A stretch of DNA of 64,000 nucleotides, taken from positions 1,527,501 through 1,591,500 of the forward strand of contig NC_013665.1 in assembly GCF_000011005.1 (NCBI RefSeq). Reading direction: 5' to 3'. The stretch is from Methanocella paludicola SANAE. GTDB taxonomy: Archaea; Halobacteriota; Methanocellia; Methanocellales; Methanocellaceae. Position numbers and translations under genes: made by a program. Shown here piece after piece: positions 8,964 through 14,972 of the stretch. The notes beneath the pieces are model-generated. The model had not been told where the DNA came from, searched no databases, and was given only the letters and a program-made list of their open reading frames with translations. The stretch's first letter is position 1; every line of letters begins with the position of its first letter.

Positions 8964-8999
8964 CTTGGGTTTCTTGCCGCAGCCGCAGGTGTCGCACAT
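8961..8999 (-). CDS. Tiny Cys-rich peptide gene (12 residues)
   Basis: This minus-strand reading frame encodes MCDTCGCGKKPK and stops with TAA. It is far shorter than gene finders allow, yet it has full gene signals: a GGAGGTG Shine-Dalgarno sequence (9007-9013) seven bases ahead of the ATG, a TATA-like TTTTATAC (9044-9052) about 45 bases upstream, an upstream T-run that would end the previous transcript, and a hairpin just after the stop. The CxxCGCG core resembles the N-terminal nickel-binding motif of HypB proteins, so metal binding is a reasonable guess. No function is known to me. Confidence 0.6.
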   Translation of the reverse strand: MCDTCGCGKKPK

Positions 9000-9043
9000 T
9001 CGCCTTCACCTCCCGGTAAAGTGATCGGGATTCTATAATACCA

Positions 9044-9052
9044 GTATAAAAA
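9044..9052 (-). promoter_or_regulatory. TATA-like element of the 12-residue peptide gene
   Basis: Minus-strand TTTTATAC about 45 bases before the ATG at 8999. A start near 9022 would give a leader of about 22 bases that contains the GGAGGTG ribosome-binding site. Confidence 0.45.
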
Positions 9053-9104
9053 TGCGGATGCCTGAACGTTTCTCGATGATAAAACGAAACTCGCTCAGAA
9101 GCGC

Positions 9105-9111
9105 AAAAAAA
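9105..9111 (-). terminator. T-run terminator after PAC2-family gene
   Basis: Seven consecutive T on the minus strand, 17 bases beyond the PAC2 gene stop. This is a typical archaeal oligo-T terminator. It separates the ribosomal/translation operon from the peptide gene. Confidence 0.5.
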
Positions 9112-9127
9112 GATTATGGTTGGCAGC

Positions 9128-9898
9128 TCAGACGATGTACTTGTCTTCCGCCGTAAATTCCTTGGGGCCGGGCTGTTGCTGCTGCTCCAGCTCTTTGATC
9201 TTAGTGATGATCTTCTCGATCTCCGCCGCCCTGGCCTCGAGCTCTTTCATGTCGACCGTCAGGTTCATCGCTTTTGATAGAACGCCGAGGACTGCCTGGG
9301 CGCTCTTGGGGTCCACGAGGTATCCGGATGTCTCGCCCATAAGACAGACCGCTTCGATGCCCCGGAGCTCGCCCAATCCGAGTATCAGGCCGGAGGCGCC
9401 GATGATGCCGCCGGACAGCTCGCCCTCGTTGAATATGGCGCCGTAGGACTTGACCTCGTCGATGATGTCGGCCTTATTCGTCGCGTAGAGGACGTGCGGG
9501 ACTTCGATAAGCTTCCCGGTGCCGTATCCGCCTAAAGTGTAAATGCGGCGCGCCTTGAACTTTTCCGCGATGTCGAGGTATATCCCCGCGAGCTCATAGT
9601 GGCCCTCGTTGGTCACGCTCTGGGAATCGCCGACCAGGATGAGCATGTCGGCGGCCTTCTCGTCGCCGTTCCAGGCATAGACCTCGTTGCTGACCAGCTT
9701 CGTGGTCCCGTCAGGGTTCACGTTAACTTGAGGCGGAAACTGGGGTGAAAAGATCTCCATGATCTTCTCGGCCTTTAGCTCTCCGATAAGGTGTTCGGCT
9801 ACAAGTTTACCGATCAGTCCGATGCCCGGCAGCCCGACGACCATTACGGGCCGGTCCAGGGCCTTTTCGCCGTATTCGACGACGGTTGTCTCGTTCAT
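9128..9898 (-). CDS. PAC2-family proteasome assembly chaperone homologue
   Basis: A 256-residue member of the PAC2 family (archaeal relatives of eukaryotic proteasome assembly chaperone 2). The N-terminal MVVGLPGIGLIGKLVAEHLI, the middle LILVGDSQSV and TLGGYGTGKL, and GGIIGASGLILGLGELRGIEAVCLMGETSGYLVDP are the conserved blocks. The C-terminus is a predicted coiled coil (about residues 215-245) ending in a Gln-rich tail. It follows nop10 by nine bases at the end of a translation-related operon. The gene is clearly real; the chaperone role is by homology only. Confidence 0.88.
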   Translation of the reverse strand: MNETTVVEYGEKALDRPVMVVGLPGIGLIGKLVAEHLIGELKAEKIMEIFSPQFPPQVNVNPDGTTKLVSNEVYAWNGDEKAADMLILVGDSQSVTNEGHYELAGIYLDIAEKFKARRIYTLGGYGTGKLIEVPHVLYATNKADIIDEVKSYGAIFNEGELSGGIIGASGLILGLGELRGIEAVCLMGETSGYLVDPKSAQAVLGVLSKAMNLTVDMKELEARAAEIEKIITKIKELEQQQQPGPKEFTAEDKYIV

Positions 9899-9907
9899 AG
9901 TAAAAAG

Positions 9908-10060
9908 TCACTTCTTTGCGAGGCGCCGGTACTTGCCGTAGGCGTCCAAAGGAGAATATCTCGCCGGGACGGGATTTATAGTCTTCCCTCCGCATTTCGG
10001 GCATGCACTATTAAACGTATATGTGCCGCACTGCGCACACTTCTTCATCTTGGTCTTCAT
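9908..10060 (-). CDS. nop10: H/ACA ribonucleoprotein Nop10
   Basis: Nop10 is a small zinc-binding core protein of the H/ACA pseudouridylation RNP. The 50-residue product starts MKTKMKKCAQCGTYTFNSAC and has CxxC pairs at Cys8/Cys11 and Cys20/Cys23, then PVPARYSPLDAYGKYRRLAK, the conserved region that contacts Cbf5. It follows the aIF2-alpha gene by 18 bases and precedes the PAC2 gene, a conserved archaeal order. A second ATG at 10048 would give a slightly shorter protein. Confidence 0.93.
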   Translation of the reverse strand: MKTKMKKCAQCGTYTFNSACPKCGGKTINPVPARYSPLDAYGKYRRLAKK

Positions 10061-10078
10061 AATAATTAAAAATAAGGC

Positions 10079-10882
10079 TCACTGGAAGGACTTTGCCTCT
10101 TCCATGTGCCGGTGGAACTCGCCTTCGCCGCCGTGCTTCTTGACCTGCTCGATGGCCTGTATGGCGGTATTCTTGAGGATGTTCTCGGCCTTCTTGTAGT
10201 CGGGAGCCACGACCCTTATGCGGTAACGCGGGGCGCCTACGTACGAGATCTCGACGACGATGCCTTCCCCGGCATCGCCGGCGTTCGCCGCCTTCAGCGC
10301 CTTCTTAATGATGTCTATGCCGTTGGATACGGGGCAAATAAGGTCTACGTATCCGGAAATATCCACGGATGGGACCTTGACGTTATCGTGCGCGACCTTG
10401 AGGATAGCGTCCACGACATTCTGCGGGAAGCCAAGCTTATTGATGGTCCGCATGTCGCCCTTGACCGCGTCCTCGAAGATAGCGTAAAGGTTACCGAACT
10501 CGTCCCGGATCGTATCCTTCATCGTCTCCAGCTCGGCAGGCGGGATCTTCGTGTCGTCGGCGACGAACTGGAGCCACTTGGAGGCCTTCTGGTCGTTCTT
10601 CCAGAGCTGGATCGTTTCCCTGCGCTGATGTTCGTTAACGTCCTTGAAAGAAAGGTCGATATGGCCCCTCTTGGGGTTCACGTCCAGTACCTTACAGACG
10701 ATCTTCTGCCCTTCACGAACGTGGTCGCGGATATACTTGACCCACCCCGAGGCGACCTCGGAAATGTGAATCAGCCCTTCCTTGTTATCGTATTCGTCGA
10801 GCGCGACGAACGCGCCGAAGTCCACGACCTTCGTTACGGTACAGACTACGAGTTCCCCTACGTTGGGCCATCCTTTAGTCAT
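10079..10882 (-). CDS. Translation initiation factor aIF2 subunit alpha
   Basis: Alpha subunit of the initiator-tRNA-delivering factor aIF2. The 267-residue protein opens with an S1 domain (WPNVGELVVCTVTKVVDFGAF and KEGLIHISEVASGWVKYIRDHV, about residues 5-85), then a helical domain with EHQRRETIQLWKNDQKA, and a C-terminal alpha-beta domain that contacts the gamma subunit. The first codons read MTKGWPN and GAGGT lies ahead of the start. It lies between S27e and Nop10, the standard archaeal gene order. Confidence 0.96.
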   Translation of the reverse strand: MTKGWPNVGELVVCTVTKVVDFGAFVALDEYDNKEGLIHISEVASGWVKYIRDHVREGQKIVCKVLDVNPKRGHIDLSFKDVNEHQRRETIQLWKNDQKASKWLQFVADDTKIPPAELETMKDTIRDEFGNLYAIFEDAVKGDMRTINKLGFPQNVVDAILKVAHDNVKVPSVDISGYVDLICPVSNGIDIIKKALKAANAGDAGEGIVVEISYVGAPRYRIRVVAPDYKKAENILKNTAIQAIEQVKKHGGEGEFHRHMEEAKSFQ

Positions 10883-10901
10883 GATGCTGCTTTACCTCTA
10901 T

Positions 10902-11078
10902 TTACTCGAGTACTTCTAAGATCTGCGTCTTGATGACCGCCTTGCCGCCGCTGGGCTCGGCCAGGGTCCTGCCGCAGACCGTGCAGTCGACCCTGCTGGT
11001 CGCGTTCCCGAAAATGACCTGCTCGTTCTGGCAGTCATTGCACTTTACCTTGAGGAACTTGCTCTTCGTTGCTTCCAT
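10902..11078 (-). CDS. rps27e: 30S ribosomal protein S27e
   Basis: Small zinc-ribbon protein of the 30S subunit, 58 residues from the ATG at 11078. Zinc ligands are CNDC and CTVCG, and the [20 protein letters not shown] core is typical. A GTG at 11087 would add three residues, but AAGGTGAT before the ATG looks like its ribosome-binding site. It sits between L44e and aIF2-alpha. Confidence 0.95.
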   Translation of the reverse strand: MEATKSKFLKVKCNDCQNEQVIFGNATSRVDCTVCGRTLAEPSGGKAVIKTQILEVLE

Positions 11079-11099
11079 GATTATCACCTTAATAGGTTT

Positions 11100-11381
11100 T
11101 TATTCCTCTATGAGCTCGAACTTCTGCGTCCTGAAGCCTTCCTTGACCATGGCCTTCTTGCACTTGAGGCACCTGAGCCTGATGTGGACCTTCTTGGTGG
11201 GCTTATCGCCGCCGGGCACCTTGGAGAACTTGCCGCGGTTACCGATGCCAAAGGACCTGGCCTTCTGGCGCTCGATCCTGGTGAGGGTGGAAGCCCTTCC
11301 CTTCTTGACCTTCTCCACCTCATGCTCGGTGTGAGTCTTACAATGCGGACAATACGTCATGTATTTTTTCGGCATCTTCAT
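11100..11381 (-). CDS. rpl44e: 50S ribosomal protein L44e
   Basis: Zinc-ribbon protein of the 50S subunit, 93 residues, at the tRNA exit site. [18 protein letters not shown] near the start and [21 protein letters not shown] near the end supply the two CxxC pairs. The basic middle, with [20 protein letters not shown], is typical. It begins the L44e-S27e-aIF2-alpha-Nop10 block 36 bases after the Gins51 gene. Confidence 0.96.
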   Translation of the reverse strand: MKMPKKYMTYCPHCKTHTEHEVEKVKKGRASTLTRIERQKARSFGIGNRGKFSKVPGGDKPTKKVHIRLRCLKCKKAMVKEGFRTQKFELIEE

Positions 11382-11417
11382 GTGATATTCACCTTTTTGC
11401 GTATGGATTTATAGGGT

Positions 11418-12065
11418 TTATCCCTTCCCCTGCTGGTTTTGCAAGGGTATGGCGACGTTTTTATTACACAGCACCAGCGCGTTCGCCTTTGGAAGAACGA
11501 CCACGTCTTCGCCTGATAAGTGGTAGTGCCGCCCATCGACTCCCACGAATCGGGGAATGTCTTTGAGCACTTTGACCATCATAAGGTCTTCGGTTACATT
11601 GCTATCTTGAATTACAGAATTTTCGATAGGCTTTTCCTTACTGGTTGTCTCCCCTAATATATTTTTCGAAGGATTTTGTGCCCTGCCGGGCTCTCGGCCG
11701 GGCTCCAGTATGGGTAGCAGAACATCAGTTCTGCCGCTCTCCAGGGCAGTAACGATGCTGTCGAACATGGGCTTTTCTTTAGCCGTCAGGCCCTTGACGT
11801 CCGTGCGGATGCCCGAAGCCGTGTTAAGCGCGGCGTCGATGATCTTGCTCCGGCGCCTGTCGAATATGCCTTCGAGCACCATGCGGGCGTTCTTGAGCTC
11901 GTCGCTCAGCATGTCGGCCTCCCGGTAGTTCGTAGCCTCATTCCTCGATTCTTCGAGTCTTTTTATGTAGGAGGCCGCATTATCGTAGAAAGAATCGCCA
12001 AGCTCCTGCAGATCATCGAGGTCCCGCTCCTTGGTCAGTATCATGACGAGGTCTTCAAGGCTCAT
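11418..12065 (-). CDS. GINS complex subunit Gins51 (Sld5/Psf1 type)
   Basis: Archaeal GINS subunit of the replicative helicase complex (with MCM and the Cdc45-like GAN). The 215-residue protein has a helical A domain first (about 1-110, with YREADMLSDELKNARMVLEGIFDRRRSKI) and a small beta B domain at the end (about 160-207, VKVLKDIPRFVGVDGRHYHLSGEDVVVLP). That A-B order defines Gins51 as opposed to Gins23. The linker (about 115-155) is low complexity. It overlaps the primase gene by 11 bases; Gins-primase pairing is common in archaea. Confidence 0.88.
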   Translation of the reverse strand: MSLEDLVMILTKERDLDDLQELGDSFYDNAASYIKRLEESRNEATNYREADMLSDELKNARMVLEGIFDRRRSKIIDAALNTASGIRTDVKGLTAKEKPMFDSIVTALESGRTDVLLPILEPGREPGRAQNPSKNILGETTSKEKPIENSVIQDSNVTEDLMMVKVLKDIPRFVGVDGRHYHLSGEDVVVLPKANALVLCNKNVAIPLQNQQGKG

Positions 12066-13275
12066 ATTCGGCGCTCCCGCGGCACATCAGGTACATTGCG
12101 ACGTTCTCGGGCAGCCGCCCGACGCCCTCGCTGACGCGCCATATCTTCCCCCTGATCTCCACTTCCTGGGGCTTCGTGACCAGTACCCTGACTGGCGACT
12201 CAGTAAATATTATGGCATCTTCAAGGGGATTAAATGTTTCGAGCTGTTTTCTGGTGAGGGGTATGACGCCAAATGACGACCCCCCGTGTATAGAGCCGGG
12301 CAGCCGTATAAGTCTTTTGATGTCCGCCGTGACCGGCTCGTCGGTTTTTCCCGCTACGTCGACTTTGAACTGGTCGATCGTCCCGTCGAGCATGTTCTTG
12401 AAGAAGCCCTTGAGGTTGCTTTTTATTTCGAGCCTGCCCTGTTTTCTTATCTTATCCAGCTCGGTCGTACTTCGGGATATTTCAAGGAGCGCGCCCGCCT
12501 GCCCTGTATCGAGCTCGTACTTTTTCAGCTCCTTTTTTGCCGCCTTATCCTCGAGCCGGCCAATATCGGCCAGCTTGTCCGAGATATACCCGGCGACCCG
12601 GCGATTCCAGCCATATCCCGGCTGACCGTCGCCGAACCCGTCGATCTGCCAGACCCCGGTCGTCTTCTGGCCTTTGAAGCCCTCGACGACTTTCGTTGCC
12701 TTAATGAAGATGCGGTCGCTGTTGAGCCCCGTTCCCAGTATGTAATCGACGATCTCCCGGCGCTCGGGGCTTTTGAGGGTCCGCACGCGCTCGTCCCTAA
12801 TGTGCACATGGTATCCACGGCCTCCCGAGAATACGATATCCATATCCTTCTCGCTGAAGCCCAGATCATCGATCAAAAATTCATCGATAAGACGAACGAT
12901 CTCGACTTTGACCATCTCGAGCATGCCCGCATAAGACTTCGGAGGATTGGGAAGGTGGTCGGCATCAAGATCAAATATCAGGTCGGCGCCGAGCCATTTC
13001 TTTTCGAGCATCGTGGGAGCCTGCGGATACTGGTAGTAGGCGGCCGAATGATAGGCATGCTGGGGCGCCATACTTTTGAGATAGTCATTTAGCTCCGCGG
13101 CGCTATTGAACGACTTGTGCCGATGCATTTGCATTGGGCGGGACTTATCGGGCATGTCCTCGTAGAAGAGGAAACCCCACTCCCGCTGCATAAAGCCGGG
13201 CGGCATCGGGACAGGGTGTTCCGCGTAGTACTCCCGGAAGCGCTTCTTCAGGAAGAGCCGCGTCTGGTCGTTCAT
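12055..13275 (-). CDS. priS: DNA primase small (catalytic) subunit PriS
   Basis: Catalytic subunit of archaeal-eukaryotic primase. In about 406 residues, DLIFDLDADHL carries the metal-binding Asp pair (about residues 102 and 104), and IVFSGGRGYHVHIRD supplies the SGGRGxH nucleotide site. Near the end, IKRLIRLPGSIHGGSSFGVIPL is the conserved closing block. I use the ATG at 13275. A GTG at 13284 is in frame and GTGGGA may instead be part of the ribosome-binding site. The downstream Gins51 gene overlaps it, consistent with a replisome operon. Confidence 0.95.
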   Translation of the reverse strand: MNDQTRLFLKKRFREYYAEHPVPMPPGFMQREWGFLFYEDMPDKSRPMQMHRHKSFNSAAELNDYLKSMAPQHAYHSAAYYQYPQAPTMLEKKWLGADLIFDLDADHLPNPPKSYAGMLEMVKVEIVRLIDEFLIDDLGFSEKDMDIVFSGGRGYHVHIRDERVRTLKSPERREIVDYILGTGLNSDRIFIKATKVVEGFKGQKTTGVWQIDGFGDGQPGYGWNRRVAGYISDKLADIGRLEDKAAKKELKKYELDTGQAGALLEISRSTTELDKIRKQGRLEIKSNLKGFFKNMLDGTIDQFKVDVAGKTDEPVTADIKRLIRLPGSIHGGSSFGVIPLTRKQLETFNPLEDAIIFTESPVRVLVTKPQEVEIRGKIWRVSEGVGRLPENVAMYLMCRGSAEYEP

Positions 13276-13380
13276 GATTCCCACTTAGAACGCATGAGCA
13301 TAAAATATTAACCCGATAAGGGCAAAAAGACAACAAAGTTTATTTCGTATATCAGAGAATATAATGGCAAGGGATATTCA

Positions 13381-13968
13381 ATGGCTAAAATGCAGTTAAT
13401 ATTATTTATAACGGCAATAATGGTAGCGGGCGCTTTAATAGTGCCCTCGTACGCACAGGTGACTCTCACATCGGCCCCTTTGAACCAGACGGATAACGTG
13501 ACATACGTTCCGGTAAGCGGCTCGATAGCGTTCGATCCTGAAAACTATAATAGTGTCAAGAGCGTAACCGACCTCACGATATACGCCAGGAGCCCGGACA
13601 ACATAGACACGAAGGTAAACCCGGCCTCCGACGGCACCTTTAACATGAGCGTCCCCGGCGCGGGCAACTACAGCTTCTGGGTCATACCCTCGAAGCTCGA
13701 CTACCTGAACAAGACCACGAACGCGACCTATTCGATCGAGTATCCGGACGTGGCGAGCCCCTATTACAAGGACGTTACGGCAACGGGCCTGAGCGGCCTC
13801 GTCATACCGACCAGGACGGTCCAGACCGGCAAGCCCATGAACGCGACCCCCATGCCGCCGACACTACCGGCAGCCTCGGCCACTCCGACCGCGACCCCGG
13901 GCTTCACGTTCGTAGCGGTTCTTGTGGCCCTCGGCGCTGTTTGTGCGCTGGCGTCCAGGAAGTACTAA
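13381..13968 (+). CDS. Secreted surface protein with PGF-CTERM sorting signal
   Basis: Cell-surface protein of 195 residues, function unknown. A signal peptide (residues 1-25, LILFITAIMVAGALIVPSYA) is followed by a beta-rich domain with many N-x-S/T sites (NQTDNVT, NKTTNAT, NMS, NYS). A Thr/Pro-rich linker then leads to TPGFTFVAVLVALGAVCALA and RKY, the PGF motif plus membrane helix plus basic end of archaeosortase A substrates. It probably becomes processed and lipid-anchored in the S-layer region, inferred from the signal. A monocistronic unit seems likely, with a T-rich stretch after the stop. Confidence 0.8.
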   Translation: MAKMQLILFITAIMVAGALIVPSYAQVTLTSAPLNQTDNVTYVPVSGSIAFDPENYNSVKSVTDLTIYARSPDNIDTKVNPASDGTFNMSVPGAGNYSFWVIPSKLDYLNKTTNATYSIEYPDVASPYYKDVTATGLSGLVIPTRTVQTGKPMNATPMPPTLPAASATPTATPGFTFVAVLVALGAVCALASRKY

Positions 13969-14002
13969 AGCTTATCTCCTTTTCCATTTTTCTTTATTAA
14001 AT
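13969..14002 (+). terminator. T-rich terminator after PGF-CTERM gene
   Basis: Several T-runs follow the stop (CCTTTTCCATTTTTC and nearby), as in oligo-T archaeal terminators. There is no stable hairpin. Confidence 0.45.
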
Positions 14003-14050
14003 AGTACTTTTATCCTCTTGTCTATTGTCATATAAGCCCGCTAAGAAGCA

Positions 14051-14238
14051 TAAGCCCGCGAAGACTGTTCGAGCCCTAAGACAGCTAAGCAGGCGCGAAG
14101 ACCGCAAAGATTGATTAAAAGATAATTTAATATTAAAATGAATAAGGCTAAAAATCAATAATTAATTCTTTAAGAAAGTCTTCGCGGTCTTCGCGTAAGC
14201 TTCGCGGTCTTAGGGCTCGAACAGTCTTCGCGGGCTTA
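14051..14238. repeat. Long inverted repeat, 32-base perfect arms
   Basis: Arms 14051-14082 and 14207-14238 are exact reverse complements over 32 bases, starting TAAGCCCGCGAAGACTGTTC. Complementarity continues imperfectly inward (GCGCGAAGACCGC near 14093 against GCGGTCTTCGCG near 14184), leaving an AT-rich loop near 14110-14165. It fills most of the 457-base gap 13969-14425, which otherwise shows no gene. It shares CGAAG/CTAAG-type words with the repeats near 27.8 and 31.3 kb. No transposase or open frame is present. Confidence 0.85.
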
Positions 14239-14425
14239 ACCAGCTTCGCGAACTTAAACCAGGGGTATGTATCATTATTTTTTGCTAAATCACAAGCAAC
14301 CACTGCCCGGACCTGCAAAAAAAGCGGACAAGCCTTATCCGAAAAGACAGCGACGCTTATACGGAAACCTGAGTAAAATACGGCTCCATATGCCGTTATC
14401 GGGTAAGCGAAAGGGAGGTATACTT

Positions 14426-14920
14426 ATGGCGACAAATGATATTGGCGACGGCGCCATTGCGGGGATCATAACCGGAGTGATAATGGGAATACTGGCCTTA
14501 TTACTGGCGCTGATCGGGCTTGCGTCCCTGGTGGCGTTCGTTGACGTGCGGTCCATCTTCGGCGGGGTCATGCCCATCGCGGGCTTTGCGGCCGCATCGC
14601 TCACTGCAATGATCGCGCTCTTACTCTTTATGGCCATTGTGGGTCTCATCCTTGGAGCGATCTTCGGAGGGATATACGAGAAGATCCCGACGACGAGCGC
14701 CGTGACCAAAGGCATCGTATTCCTGCTGGCCATCTGGGTCATATTCGGGCTGCTCATACCCATATTACTGAGCGCGGGAGGGGCAATGCCCACGGCGTTG
14801 ACTGCGACAAGCATCATCAGCGCACTGATCGCGGCGATCATCTGGGGCGGGCTGCTGGGAATGATGTTCCACTGGGTATCCGGAAAGACGGCTGCGCCTG
14901 CCAGGCCCGTAGTACGATAA
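14426..14920 (+). CDS. Small polytopic membrane protein
   Basis: A 164-residue hydrophobic protein of unknown function with about four membrane segments (roughly 10-40, 48-85, 98-120 and 125-152) and a short basic C-terminal tail. I chose the ATG at 14426 because GGGAGGT (14413-14419) is six bases ahead. The open frame extends upstream, but that part is unrelated in composition. Gly/Ala/Ile-rich helices resemble small archaeal proteins of the DUF-type membrane class. No motif is recognised. Confidence 0.75.
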   Translation: MATNDIGDGAIAGIITGVIMGILALLLALIGLASLVAFVDVRSIFGGVMPIAGFAAASLTAMIALLLFMAIVGLILGAIFGGIYEKIPTTSAVTKGIVFLLAIWVIFGLLIPILLSAGGAMPTALTATSIISALIAAIIWGGLLGMMFHWVSGKTAAPARPVVR

Positions 14921-14933
14921 TAAAAAGAGAATG

Positions 14934-14972
14934 ATGGGCCCGTAAAAGGCCCATTACTTATTTTTCGATCTG
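14934..14972. terminator. Convergent hairpin terminator
   Basis: ATGGGCC (14934-14940) pairs with GGCCCAT (14948-14954) around a seven-base loop, followed by a T-rich stretch. It lies between the membrane-protein gene and the end of valS, which converge, and may serve both. Confidence 0.6.

Noticed and set aside
10106-10933. Long plus-strand open frame opposite aIF2-alpha
   Set aside because: It is the antisense shadow of the aIF2-alpha gene and has no ribosome-binding site or known protein features.
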